A DNA stretch of 47,633 nt from an uncultured Bacilli bacterium (GCA_944358355.1 CALVQY010000005.1:1-47633), one strand, 5' to 3'. Counted from the stretch's first letter, positions 22,036 through 31,256 are shown. A program made the numbers and translations. The notes: generated by a model not told the origin, from the sequence alone.

Positions 22036-25000
22036 TTATGATTTAGATTTATCACATCTTTTGTTAACTAAAAATATAAAATAATTAACAATCCTTTTTC
22101 TTAATTCAGAATCCACATTTAAATAGTCAAAAACTAAATCATCTATTTCAATTTGTAATATTGAATCAATATTTTTCTCTACAGAATTTGCTTTAAACTT
22201 ATTTGCATTTGAAAAAATATTATTAGTCCTATCTAAATCAAATTCAAATAATATTGGTATTTTTTGTAAATCTGTAGCTTCTGCCTTTAACATCCCACCG
22301 CCTAAATTATTTCTACCTGTTATTTCACGATAAAGTTGAAAAATAGTTGAATTAGTAAAAATCCATAATCTTTTAACTAAATCCATATGATTTTTATAAT
22401 CAAATACATAAATATCTACATAACTCGATGAAAATCCATTACACGAATTAAATGCAGAAAAATATCTATTTCCTACTCCCCTTGGTAAAATTAGTGCTGG
22501 TGGTACTTTTGAAGTATTACTACTATCAAAAAAGTTTATATATTTTTTATTTGTTTCGACAAAATTTTTATCTAACCTAGATTTATCTATAATATAACTA
22601 GTAGCGTTTTCCCAGCAGTATAATCCATTATTTTTTACTGTAAAAATTGGAATAATTGCATCTGAATTAATGTTATAGGATAATACATCATTATCATATA
22701 TACAATCTTTTTTTATATTTAATCCTTGACCAATACTCACTTTTGTTTCAGTTATTTGCGATGCTGATAGTCCTTTAACATCTAATACATCCATTAATTT
22801 AAGAAAAAAATCAGGTGCATTATATAAAAATCCCCATTTATATTCTTTAACAAGTTTAGAATTTTTTGAAAATCTTTTTAATGATAATAATCCTTCGTAA
22901 TTAATATTTTCTAAATTACATAATGTAAAATAAAGTTTATCAAAAGATTCATGCATACGTATAAAGTCAATATTTTTAATACTACAATATTTACTTTTTA
23001 TTAAAGTTATTATTGTGTTAATATTAGCATTTTCTTTAAACTGTTTGAAATCACTATCAATAATCAAACAAGGACAACTATATTTTAATAAGTATTGCTG
23101 GAATTTTTGCCCAAAATCAGTATCTAACCACGAATTTTGAGTAATAAACATATTGATCCCATCTTTATTAATAAGTGATATAGCCAATTCATAAAAATAA
23201 ATTAATAAATCTGAACCCCTAGAAATATATTTTTGATTCTTTCCATATTTTTTTTCCATTTTATTTTGGAGCTTATCCTTTAGTTCGTTGCTAAACTTTT
23301 CATTTCTAGCTTCGAGATAGGGTGGATTGCCAATTACTATATCAAATCCTCCATTATTTTTGAATACATCATAAAACTCTAATTTCCAAACGAACCATGG
23401 TTTATTCTTTTTCTTTGCTTGTTCTTTAAATTCTTGTAATTTTTCAGGATTATTTTTTAACGATTCTTCGATCATACCAAACTGAATCAAATCTATTTTT
23501 TCTTTTAATTCTTTTTTTAATTTAGTATCAGAGGTAGTAAAGTATTCTTTTTGCAATTTTAACATTTCATCGATATAGATATTAAGATCGATTACATCAT
23601 CGTTATCAAAATAAAGCTTTTGTTGAATATTAATGTCTGCTACAAAACTCAAATCAGAGGATTTTCTTTTATATTTTTTTAAATTATTATCTAATATTTT
23701 TTCGCTAAATAATGGAATACCATCAAATTCATCTAAAAGGCTATTTCCTTGCATTATTTTACAATCTAAATTTGGTAATGGTCTAGGCTCATCATTGTTA
23801 GGATAATCTACAATTAAAGATAACCACAATCTTAATTTTGTTATATCTACTGCACTTGGCTCAATATCAACAGCAAAGATACTGTTTTCAATTGTCTGTA
23901 ATTTCATATCAAATAATTCACGTTTACCTTGTTCTGTATTATGTATGATGTCTAAATTAATTATATTTAAATCATTTTGAATTAACATATAAATTGACAA
24001 ATTATTTCTTATTTTAACTATTTCTGTTAACATTCCTAATGGAAATGCACCAGAGCCAACTGCTGGATCTGCTATTTTAACTTTTACCAATGCTTTATCA
24101 ATATTTAAAATATTATTAAATATTGTTTTTCCTAAATAGAATTCTTTTTTTTCATTTATATGATTTTCCCAATCTAATTGTGTAATTAAATCACCATATT
24201 TTATAAATTTCATTATTTCATCATAATCAACGTGAGTTTTAGTTACTAAATAACTGGCAATACTTTCCTGACACATATAATAAACTATATCTCTAGGTGT
24301 ATAAAAAGCACCTTTAGATTTTCTGTCATCAACCTCAAGTAAGTTTTCAAATATTTTTCCTAACATTTCAGGATCAACAGCAATATCTTTTTCTAATGGT
24401 TCTTCTTCATCAATAGTAAAGTTATATAAATCTAGAAAATCTAATATTCCGTCTTTTTCACTATTACTAAATAAAGTGTTAGGGATACTAAAATGTGCAC
24501 TAGACCATCGATAATTATTTATAGGTTCAAACAACCCTCCATTTAAAAATGGAATCTTACAATTAAACAAAGCAAAATATTGATTATCTCTTTTCTCGTT
24601 TAATCCTTTATAAAAAAATGGCTCTAAATAATCATCGAAGAAATTTTTATGTTCTTTTATTGCTTGTTTATACATAGAACGTATAAAATCTTTTTCACCT
24701 GTTCCCCAAGCCATGTCATATTTTGTATTTTTAAAAATATTAGATAAATTAACTATATCTTCTTCTAATTCGGATAATCTTAATTTTGTTCTTTCAATTA
24801 CATAGTAATCATCTTTCAATTCATAAAACATATTTAAAACGTTTTGAGAAACAATATCATTATTAGACAGTAATTCATTAAATTCGGAAATATTTATTTT
24901 ATTTGGAACAAGTTGTACTCCTAGCCATCCTTTTTTTTGTAAAAAATATAGAAAAACGATTTGTCCCATTAATTTTTTAGCAAATTCAACAGAATTGAAA

Positions 25001-25653
25001 TCTGCTTTTTTAGATTCAGATAAAAACTCATCATTATTATCTAAATATTCTTTTAGTTGTAAATACTTTTCTTTATACTCTTCAAAAAATCTTTTGGTAA
25101 CTTTTTCTACATCAAACACCTGCTCAATATCATCTATATTTATTTTTCTGTCATTAATTTTTAATAACTTTAATAAATACTCTTTAGCAGTATGAACTGA
25201 TTCGTTTTCTCCTACTAAATAGGAAAATCTTTTTGCTGGACTTAACGATATTATAAAACCCTTATCAGTAAAATCAATTTCTTTCTTTACAAATGATAAT
25301 CTCCAGTTATTTTCTTTATCAGAGTAAAAAGCAACTAATGATGCATCTAGATCGTATTTTGATAAAATTGTAGCAATAAAATTCCTTTGGGCAGTTCTTG
25401 CATTAGTAGATGTTTTATTTCCTAATTTTACAATTAATATACCAATATTGTTAATACCATCATTATATTTAGCAATGTATTTATAATAATCAATATTTTC
25501 TTGATATTGTTTAGGAACATCTTTTCTTTCCTCAATATTATTAGAAATATCAAATTGATTTAAATTTAATAAATCACGAACAAAATCTATAAAAGCTGAT
25601 TCATCAAACTTTTTATTTAATAATTCTAAATATTCTTTTTCTCTATGATCCAT
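22036..25653 (-). CDS. Eco57I-type N6-adenine DNA methyltransferase, large (restriction/defence system subunit)
   Basis: 1205 residues from ATG 25653 (AAGGAAG 8 bases upstream). The N-terminal 200 residues contain a region (about 60-130, GILIVKLGNK) that could be a degenerate nuclease-like or adaptor domain. NGGLFEP (about 374-380) and GAFYTPRDIVYYM (about 448-460) introduce the methyltransferase, with the S-adenosylmethionine motif DPAVGSGAF at about 529-537 and catalytic NPPY at about 776-779. The last 400 residues are the likely target-recognition domain. The architecture is like PglX and Type IIG/Eco57I enzymes. It is 13 bases downstream of the HKD-helicase gene, forming a two-gene operon that probably methylates self DNA and restricts foreign DNA. 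Confidence 0.88.
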   Translation of the reverse strand: MDHREKEYLELLNKKFDESAFIDFVRDLLNLNQFDISNNIEERKDVPKQYQENIDYYKYIAKYNDGINNIGILIVKLGNKTSTNARTAQRNFIATILSKYDLDASLVAFYSDKENNWRLSFVKKEIDFTDKGFIISLSPAKRFSYLVGENESVHTAKEYLLKLLKINDRKINIDDIEQVFDVEKVTKRFFEEYKEKYLQLKEYLDNNDEFLSESKKADFNSVEFAKKLMGQIVFLYFLQKKGWLGVQLVPNKINISEFNELLSNNDIVSQNVLNMFYELKDDYYVIERTKLRLSELEEDIVNLSNIFKNTKYDMAWGTGEKDFIRSMYKQAIKEHKNFFDDYLEPFFYKGLNEKRDNQYFALFNCKIPFLNGGLFEPINNYRWSSAHFSIPNTLFSNSEKDGILDFLDLYNFTIDEEEPLEKDIAVDPEMLGKIFENLLEVDDRKSKGAFYTPRDIVYYMCQESIASYLVTKTHVDYDEIMKFIKYGDLITQLDWENHINEKKEFYLGKTIFNNILNIDKALVKVKIADPAVGSGAFPLGMLTEIVKIRNNLSIYMLIQNDLNIINLDIIHNTEQGKRELFDMKLQTIENSIFAVDIEPSAVDITKLRLWLSLIVDYPNNDEPRPLPNLDCKIMQGNSLLDEFDGIPLFSEKILDNNLKKYKRKSSDLSFVADINIQQKLYFDNDDVIDLNIYIDEMLKLQKEYFTTSDTKLKKELKEKIDLIQFGMIEESLKNNPEKLQEFKEQAKKKNKPWFVWKLEFYDVFKNNGGFDIVIGNPPYLEARNEKFSNELKDKLQNKMEKKYGKNQKYISRGSDLLIYFYELAISLINKDGINMFITQNSWLDTDFGQKFQQYLLKYSCPCLIIDSDFKQFKENANINTIITLIKSKYCSIKNIDFIRMHESFDKLYFTLCNLENINYEGLLSLKRFSKNSKLVKEYKWGFLYNAPDFFLKLMDVLDVKGLSASQITETKVSIGQGLNIKKDCIYDNDVLSYNINSDAIIPIFTVKNNGLYCWENATSYIIDKSRLDKNFVETNKKYINFFDSSNTSKVPPALILPRGVGNRYFSAFNSCNGFSSSYVDIYVFDYKNHMDLVKRLWIFTNSTIFQLYREITGRNNLGGGMLKAEATDLQKIPILFEFDLDRTNNIFSNANKFKANSVEKNIDSILQIEIDDLVFDYLNVDSELRKRIVNYFIFLVNKRCDKSKS

Positions 25654-25666
25654 AAACATCACTTCC

Positions 25667-28600
25667 TTATTTTATAAATAGCTCTGATAAGATAATTTCA
25701 GTAACATTATTATCAGTTTGATTTAGTTTTTCTTCTAGTTCAAAATATGTTGATGGGATTGATTTATAAAAATCTTTATAAAATTTTATTAAATCAGAAT
25801 GGCTTTTTACATTTAATTTTAACATTTTATTTGCATCTTTTAACATTTTAGTTGGTAATTCACCATTTTGCAATAACTTAAGTAATCTATTGCCTTTGTC
25901 GATTTCTTCTTCAGTTAAAACATCTTCAATCTTTAGGGTTTCTTTAATTGCATATATTATGTTTTTAGCATTACTAGATCCTTTTCTTTTTTCAACTTCA
26001 GAAAATTCATCTTGATTTTCTTCTGATTCAAAATTATTAAATGACTCTTTATTTCTTTTTAATAAAGTATAATATTGTGAATTAATCGGTATTGACTTTT
26101 CATTTATATCTGTTTTTATAAAGTCGATAACATCATCAAAAGTAATTTCGTCAGTATTATTTAATGTAGATAAATAAAACTTTTTTATATATCCTTTTCT
26201 AAAAAAAGTGATTAATTTTTCTGAATTATCTTTTCTACCAATTTTTATTTTTTTTGGCAACCTTTTAATTCTACCAAACAATTCAGGTTGTTTATCTCTT
26301 ATCTCTCTAATAAATTTTAAATATTGTAGTTCTGTATTCAAACCTGTTTCATCTTCTTCATCAATAGTTGTCATCTTCTTAAACAATTCATGTGTTGATA
26401 TATTTTCTTCATCCGTTAAAAATTTAGAATCCTCTCCTAAAATATTATGAAACATTTGAATTTTACTAATAATATTTTCATTTTGATGAATTAAATCGTT
26501 AGAATTTGTCGTTGGAAAGAAATTATATACAAACAATTCTGTATGTTTCGTGCCAACTCTGTTAATTCGTCCAACACGTTGCATTATTCTAGTAGGATTC
26601 CATGGCAAGTCATAATTAATTATTACATTGCTTCTATGAAGATTCATACCTTCAGCTAAAACATCAGTAGTAACTAATACATCATAGTCATCTCTTACAA
26701 GTTCTTTATCAACATTTGGATCAAAGTTATTTCTGATTTCATTTTTAATATTATCACTCATAGATCCTGAAAATAAAATGACGTTTCTTTTTAGTTTATT
26801 TTTTATGTTTTCAGCCAAATATTCTGCCGTTTCCTTTGACTCTGTAAATATAATTATTTTATTATTTAGATTCTTATCTGTTTTTAGTAAATCCAAAAAA
26901 TAATTTAATTTGCAATCATGATTTAAAGATTCCCATTTTTCTTTTAAACTAGTTAAAATATTTAAATCTTTTTGTAAATCAGTTATAAAATCATCATTAA
27001 ATTCCTCTGATTTGAAAGAAAATGCTTTTCCACTATCTTTTCCATCAATTAATGTTTCAAAATCTTCACGGTCTAATAAATCATCAACATTTAATTTCCT
27101 ACTAATCCATATTTCACCATTGTTATACATTTTAATAAAAGATTCATGAGATTCAATAAATCTATTTAAAGTTTTTATAAAAGCATATTTACTACTTTCT
27201 AATCTTTTTACCAAAGTTCCTTTCATAAAGGCACCCATATTTCTTTGACCTGTTAATAAAGTATTCATTTCATTGGTTAAAAATTCAGATTTAACATAAG
27301 TTAAAGGCTTATAGCGAGAATAGGTTAATTCTTTTATAGAATTAATTGTTTCCTCAAAAATAGTTTCAGTTTCTGAATCAAATTCGTAGGTTTCTTTAAT
27401 AGGGTTATTTAATTTTGGAAAGGAAAGTCCTTGCTTTTCTAAATCCTCTTTATAGTTTTTTTGAATTTCTGTCCTAGTTCTTCTAATCATAACCTCTCGT
27501 AAAACTTTATCTCTTATTTTACATGAAGCCTTTTCTAAAGCATCATAATATGCTTTAGTTCCTTTTTCATATTTATTAACTTCTGATCTTAAGCCTAGGA
27601 AAAATTGTTCTAGTTTTCTAACACCTGGTATTGTAGAATTTGTTTTTGATTCAAATAAGTATAATTGATTTGCTATGTCAGTTATATAGTTATTTTGTGG
27701 AGTTGCAGTAATTAATACTACTTTTTTGTTAGTACATATCTCATATAAATAGGTATAGTTATCAGTATTATCATTTCTAAATTTATGAGCTTCATCTACA
27801 AATATATAGTTTTTATCTTTGTATAATTTTTCATCACAAATTTTTCGCAAATTACCACTAGAATACACTTCAAAATTTCTTACTCCAAAAGACCTCAAAA
27901 CTTTTCTCCAATAATCTACTAACACTGGTGGAGCAAGAAACAATTTTCCACCAGTTAATTCATTAGCAAGTAAAGCACACATATATGTTTTCCCAAGACC
28001 AACAACGTCAGATATAAAAACACCATTATGTTTTTCAATCATTTTTTTGGCTTGAATAACTGCATCCATTTGATATTGTAATGGTCTAAAACCATCAATA
28101 AGATATTCATCAGTATGAAATTTAAACGACTGATCATCATTTATTTCTTCTTTAAAATATTCATATAAAAATTTTAAGTACATTTCATAAGGAGTAATAT
28201 CATTTTTAATCCAAGTTTCCTTTTCAATAGTATCAATGCAATCCTGGCTAACATCAACTGAATCTTTCCATAACTCTTCAAATTTGTTATAAGCAAATTC
28301 TACATCAGCATGGTTTTTTAGTTCAACATTAAACTCTAAATTATTTACTAATCCATTATAGGAAAAATTACTTGAACCAGTTATTACTTTACCATAGTCA
28401 GCACAATCATCATAATTTCTCATAATATATACTTTTGCATGAATTGGTTGTTTGGTATAAACTCTTAATTCTAGTTTTCCATTTTTTAACAAATCAATAA
28501 ACCGATGAACTCCTGTTTCTACTATTTCTGAATCTTCAGAATCATCAAATTCATTTTTTAATTTATTCTTATAATTTAATTTAGTTTGATAAGTATTAAA

Positions 28601-28849
28601 ATTTATTTCATCAATAGTCATTTGACTTTCTTTATACATTTTTAATACTTGTTCATCTGTATTAATTCCAATTAATACTCTGGTTTTTTCTACATTATTT
28701 AAAGCATCCTGTAATAAATAAAAACCACTTGCTCTAAAATAACCAACCAATGCATCAAAAAATTGTGTATCTCTTTTTAAAATTTTATTAAATCTATCAT
28801 TTAAATTCCTTTCAGGCTCATTAGTAAAAAAAGTTAAATCGTTATTCAT
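25667..28849 (-). CDS. HKD (phospholipase D-like) nuclease fused to SNF2-type helicase
   Basis: 1060 residues. The N-terminal PLD-like domain (about 1-195) has the HKD motif His137-x-Lys139 (IHAKVYIM) followed by GSSNFSYNGL (158-167) and NLEF. The superfamily 2 helicase core starts at about 250: Walker A DVVGLGKTYM (281-290), DEAH (352-355), ITATPQNN, then the C-terminal RecA domain with IIFTESKETAEYLAENI, TTDVLAEGMNL and QRVGRINR. One HKD copy per chain suggests a dimer forms the nuclease site. With the methyltransferase behind it this looks like an ATP-dependent restriction or phage-defence system in which nuclease and translocase are one chain. No PglZ, BrxC or DrmB gene is present. Confidence 0.88.
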   Translation of the reverse strand: MNNDLTFFTNEPERNLNDRFNKILKRDTQFFDALVGYFRASGFYLLQDALNNVEKTRVLIGINTDEQVLKMYKESQMTIDEINFNTYQTKLNYKNKLKNEFDDSEDSEIVETGVHRFIDLLKNGKLELRVYTKQPIHAKVYIMRNYDDCADYGKVITGSSNFSYNGLVNNLEFNVELKNHADVEFAYNKFEELWKDSVDVSQDCIDTIEKETWIKNDITPYEMYLKFLYEYFKEEINDDQSFKFHTDEYLIDGFRPLQYQMDAVIQAKKMIEKHNGVFISDVVGLGKTYMCALLANELTGGKLFLAPPVLVDYWRKVLRSFGVRNFEVYSSGNLRKICDEKLYKDKNYIFVDEAHKFRNDNTDNYTYLYEICTNKKVVLITATPQNNYITDIANQLYLFESKTNSTIPGVRKLEQFFLGLRSEVNKYEKGTKAYYDALEKASCKIRDKVLREVMIRRTRTEIQKNYKEDLEKQGLSFPKLNNPIKETYEFDSETETIFEETINSIKELTYSRYKPLTYVKSEFLTNEMNTLLTGQRNMGAFMKGTLVKRLESSKYAFIKTLNRFIESHESFIKMYNNGEIWISRKLNVDDLLDREDFETLIDGKDSGKAFSFKSEEFNDDFITDLQKDLNILTSLKEKWESLNHDCKLNYFLDLLKTDKNLNNKIIIFTESKETAEYLAENIKNKLKRNVILFSGSMSDNIKNEIRNNFDPNVDKELVRDDYDVLVTTDVLAEGMNLHRSNVIINYDLPWNPTRIMQRVGRINRVGTKHTELFVYNFFPTTNSNDLIHQNENIISKIQMFHNILGEDSKFLTDEENISTHELFKKMTTIDEEDETGLNTELQYLKFIREIRDKQPELFGRIKRLPKKIKIGRKDNSEKLITFFRKGYIKKFYLSTLNNTDEITFDDVIDFIKTDINEKSIPINSQYYTLLKRNKESFNNFESEENQDEFSEVEKRKGSSNAKNIIYAIKETLKIEDVLTEEEIDKGNRLLKLLQNGELPTKMLKDANKMLKLNVKSHSDLIKFYKDFYKSIPSTYFELEEKLNQTDNNVTEIILSELFIK

Positions 28850-28893
28850 ACTTCATCATACCTCGCATATCAATTAACACTTATATTTCTATA

Positions 28894-28906
28894 TAATTAT
28901 ACCATA
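28894..28906 (-). promoter_or_regulatory. Extended -10 promoter of the helicase-methylase operon
   Basis: Minus strand ATATGGTATAAT, with TATAAT at 28901-28896 and a TG one base upstream. This is the same extended -10 type as for the cargo unit at 5021. Leader to the ATG at 28849 is about 40 bases. Confidence 0.65.
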
Positions 28907-28998
28907 TAGATTAAGAAATTTATCATAAACTTTACACTTGATTTTTTATCTTGTCGAAATATGTTGCAAATACATATCAAATATGTTATTATTATCTT

Positions 28999-29100
28999 GT
29001 CAGATGACACGAATGTAGTTTAGTAGTACCGTGTTATTCTGATTCAACCGCAGTTTGGTTGAGTAGTAGATCGTCTGCTAGTACAGGGACGATTTTTTTT
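28999..29100 (+). ncRNA. Candidate structured small RNA with three hairpins
   Basis: A plus-strand unit with its own promoter (TTGCAA 28964-28969, 17-base spacer, TATTAT 28987-28992) and its own terminator. Hairpin 1 has arms ACACG/CGTGT (29007-29011, 29030-29034). Hairpin 2 has arms ATTCAACC/GGTTGAGT (29042-29049, 29057-29064, one G-U). Hairpin 3 has arms ATCGTC/GACGAT (29070-29075, 29088-29093) followed by eight T. AGTAGTA or TAGTA occurs in or beside each hairpin (29021, 29062, 29079). No ORF of any size runs through it. It lies in the 304-bp gap between the helicase and the convergent gene at 29154. Confidence 0.65.
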
Positions 29101-29153
29101 ATGACAAAAATTTCTTTATTTTTAACATAGTTTAGGGGGATACTGCTAATATA

Positions 29154-29699
29154 TTAATTACTACTTTTTAAATCTTTTTCATACTTATCTTTCCATTGAT
29201 AGTATGAAATACTTTCTGATATAGCAAAATATCTTAAGGCTATCCACATAAGAGTATCATAGAATTGTTCTTCTCTTAATTCAGTAGAAAAACAATATTT
29301 TTTCAAAATATCAATATCTATTGGTAAATCTATTTTCCTATCGTGATACCCTATAACCTTAAATAAAATATCATTCGCTACACTATCGCCCTCTTCAACA
29401 ACTGCATCAAAACCATCTCTTTTACTTGAATAATAATCTGTAAGTTCATCAACATTTCTTGAAACTTTACTATATATATCCATAGTTAAAGATTTTTTTA
29501 ACTTTTCCAGTTGTTTATTGATAATCAAACTTAAAACTTTGTCTTTCTTATCATTTGGAAGGCTGTCAACTACATCAACTAGATTTTTTAAATCTAAATC
29601 TAGCACCTCTTGAATCTTAACTAAATCATTTTCCATTGTTTTAGAAATTGATTCTGCCAATTCTTCTTCTTTTAATTCTTCATTAATATTTTTTTTCAT
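29154..29699 (-). CDS. Hypothetical helical protein divergent from tandem-HTH regulator 2
   Basis: 181 residues, mostly helical, acidic N-terminal half (long coiled-coil-like stretch 5-90), a middle with VVEEGDSVANDILFKVIGYHDRKIDLPIDIDILKKY, and an aromatic C-terminus. No family recognised. ATG 29699 has GGAGC 8 bases upstream. Its promoter includes the 17-bp box at 29741-29757 (TATAAT on this strand). Convergent with the small RNA. Its position opposite a tandem-HTH repressor suggests a repressed effector or antirepressor, but this is inference. Confidence 0.72.
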   Translation of the reverse strand: MKKNINEELKEEELAESISKTMENDLVKIQEVLDLDLKNLVDVVDSLPNDKKDKVLSLIINKQLEKLKKSLTMDIYSKVSRNVDELTDYYSSKRDGFDAVVEEGDSVANDILFKVIGYHDRKIDLPIDIDILKKYCFSTELREEQFYDTLMWIALRYFAISESISYYQWKDKYEKDLKSSN

Positions 29700-29740
29700 A
29701 AATTTAGCTCCTTCGTTATATACCCTAAACTACAATCATA

Positions 29741-29815
29741 ATTATATCACGTTTTTATAAAATGACCCAGAGTTTTGCTAATAATTTTCATATTAATGTA
29801 AAAATTATATTGGGT
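29741..29815. promoter_or_regulatory. Divergent promoter/operator region, module 2
   Basis: Contains the same 17-bp box ATTATATCACGTTTTTA (29741-29757) and the same AAAATTATATT (29801-29811) as module 1, again 60 bp apart and 85 bp before the regulator start. The inverted repeat here is ACCCA (29765-29769) and TGGGT (29811-29815), at nearly the same place as CGACAC/GTGTCG in module 1 but of different sequence. Confidence 0.65.
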
Positions 29816-29825
29816 GATCTTTAGA

Positions 29826-30251
29826 ATGATGAATAATAATCTCAAATTTTGTAGAGAAGAACTTGAAATGACACAAAAGGAACTAGGTAATGTATTTGGT
29901 GTTTCTTTTAAAACAGTTGCTGGATGGGAAAATAGTCATGATACCATGCCTTTAACTAAATTAGTAAAATTTTGTAATTTATATAAGTTTTCAATAGATT
30001 ATGTAACTGGATTATCAAAAGTTAATAATTATGTAGAACTAGATAAATTAGACCGAGTTAAAATTGGTAACAAACTAAAAAGAATTAGACAAAAACTTGG
30101 ACTAACACAAGAAACTATTGCTTCAGAATGTATGATTTCTCAAGCGACTTATAGTGGCTATGAAAATGGAAAATATTTAATAACTTCACTATGTCTATAT
30201 ACAATTTGTTATAGCCACAAAATATCAATGAATGACATATTAAAAAAATAG
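29826..30251 (+). CDS. Tandem XRE helix-turn-helix regulator (module 2)
   Basis: 141 residues from ATG 29826. The start is chosen because its distance from the 17-bp box equals that of the paralogue (85 bp) and because GGGTGA precedes it; a GTG 12 bases earlier is possible. Two XRE HTH domains: residues about 5-62 (TQKELGNVFGVSFKTVAGWE) and 82-140 (TQETIASECMISQATYSGYE). Clearly paralogous to the protein at 21516-21965. Plus strand, divergent from the gene at 29154. It ends 1 base before the convergent replication gene. Confidence 0.86.
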   Translation: MMNNNLKFCREELEMTQKELGNVFGVSFKTVAGWENSHDTMPLTKLVKFCNLYKFSIDYVTGLSKVNNYVELDKLDRVKIGNKLKRIRQKLGLTQETIASECMISQATYSGYENGKYLITSLCLYTICYSHKISMNDILKK

Positions 30252-30252
30252 T

Positions 30253-31029
30253 TTATCTATCAATATCATAGAAACTATCAAATAAGTCATCTTCTCCCCA
30301 TAGATCTTCTATGTTCTGATTTAATTTGTTTATATTACTAATAATAGAGTTTTTAAAATAACCAAATTTATTTTTAATTATATTTCCATCTTCATCTCTA
30401 AAACCTCTTTTAACAACTCTAGGAACAATATAATGAATAATTTGTATTAAATCTTTATAGGAATTATTTTCTTCTAATAACTTGTTAAACAAATCATCAT
30501 AGTAAAATATTTGTATATCATTTTCATTTATATATCCACTATCTATTAATTCTAATGTTAGTCTATTATGTTCTTCAGCAACAAAAAAAGATGATAATTT
30601 CGTTTTATCATCTTTATCTATTTGTTTTTTAGTATTTATTATATTAGTATTTATTTGTGTAGGCCCTTCCACATCTGGAATATCCAGGTGTGGATTTTCC
30701 GTATCTGGATATTCTTTATCATTTTCTAGTTCAACAAAGTGTGGTATTTCATAAATTAAGTAATTATATTCAAAATAACCTTTTTCTCCTCTAACTTTTT
30801 CTATTTCTAAATAATGATATTCTTGCAATTCCTTTAATATGGATCTAATTCCATCTCTACCCTCTTTACTTATAGAACAAAGACCTGCCAAAGAATAATC
30901 CCAATCTTCTGGCAAACTTAACATAAACGATAATAATCCTTTAGCTTTATACGATAAATTTTTATCTCTTAAATGATAATTAGACATAACAGTATAGTTA
31001 TTATTCTTTTCTATTTTAAAAACTGACAT
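30253..31029 (-). CDS. Replication initiator-like winged-helix protein (RepA/DUF6017-type)
   Basis: 258 residues from ATG 31029, which has GGAGGTG 5-6 bases upstream; a TTG 18 bases earlier would put the Shine-Dalgarno inside the gene. Residues 1-100 (FKIEKNNNYTVMSNYHLRDK, LSYKAKGLLSFMLSLPEDWDYS, SKEGRDGIRSILKELQEYHYL) are the winged-helix domain found in ICE and plasmid replication proteins of gut Firmicutes. The C-terminal 100 residues resemble a DnaD/DUF6017-type region. Likely role: replication of the excised circular element. Located next to the recombinase, with a terminator hairpin just upstream (31044-31067). Confidence 0.78.
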   Translation of the reverse strand: MSVFKIEKNNNYTVMSNYHLRDKNLSYKAKGLLSFMLSLPEDWDYSLAGLCSISKEGRDGIRSILKELQEYHYLEIEKVRGEKGYFEYNYLIYEIPHFVELENDKEYPDTENPHLDIPDVEGPTQINTNIINTKKQIDKDDKTKLSSFFVAEEHNRLTLELIDSGYINENDIQIFYYDDLFNKLLEENNSYKDLIQIIHYIVPRVVKRGFRDEDGNIIKNKFGYFKNSIISNINKLNQNIEDLWGEDDLFDSFYDIDR

Positions 31030-31043
31030 TTTTACACCTCCAA

Positions 31044-31067
31044 ACAAAAAAACAACTATAAAGTTGT
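31044..31067 (-). terminator. Intrinsic terminator between the 66-aa gene and the replication gene
   Basis: Minus strand ACAACT-TTAT-AGTTGT followed by seven T. The stem overlaps the last codons of the gene at 31056. It ends 15 bases before the start of the replication gene, so read-through or attenuation would control the latter. Confidence 0.75.
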
Positions 31068-31256
31068 CTTTAATTTATTATACTTTTCTTTTGCATTTTC
31101 TAACTTATTAAATTCTTCGCTATAAATTAATTTTATATTGTCTTTACTTACAATACATTTTTCTACAATAAATTTATTACCTTTTTTAACAATTGAAATA
31201 ATAATACAATTGTTACCTATAATCATTTCATAAACATCAATTAATAATTCTTTCAT
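31056..31256 (-). CDS. 66-aa hypothetical protein downstream of the recombinase
   Basis: 66 residues, beta-rich N-terminus (CIIISIVKKGNKFIVEKCIV) and a basic helix at the C-terminus. ATG 31256 lies 3 bases after the recombinase stop with GAGGTAGGAT upstream, so the two are co-expressed. Small proteins next to serine recombinases can be recombination directionality factors; there is no direct evidence here. Confidence 0.7.
   Translation of the reverse strand: MKELLIDVYEMIIGNNCIIISIVKKGNKFIVEKCIVSKDNIKLIYSEEFNKLENAKEKYNKLKTTL

Noticed and set aside
22005-22036. Terminator hairpin behind the methylase gene
   Set aside because: The AGCATT copies there are direct repeats, not inverted, so no stem forms on the minus strand.
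22036-28849. Complete BREX or DISARM system
   Set aside because: Only a PglX/Eco57I-like methylase and a helicase with an HKD domain are present. No PglZ phosphatase, BrxC ATPase, BrxA/B, DrmB or DUF1998 gene is in the neighbourhood, so a named type is not justified.
28999-29100. Type III toxin-antitoxin RNA (ToxIN-like)
   Set aside because: There are no tandem repeats of about 36 bases and no toxin gene downstream on the same strand; the next gene is on the opposite strand.
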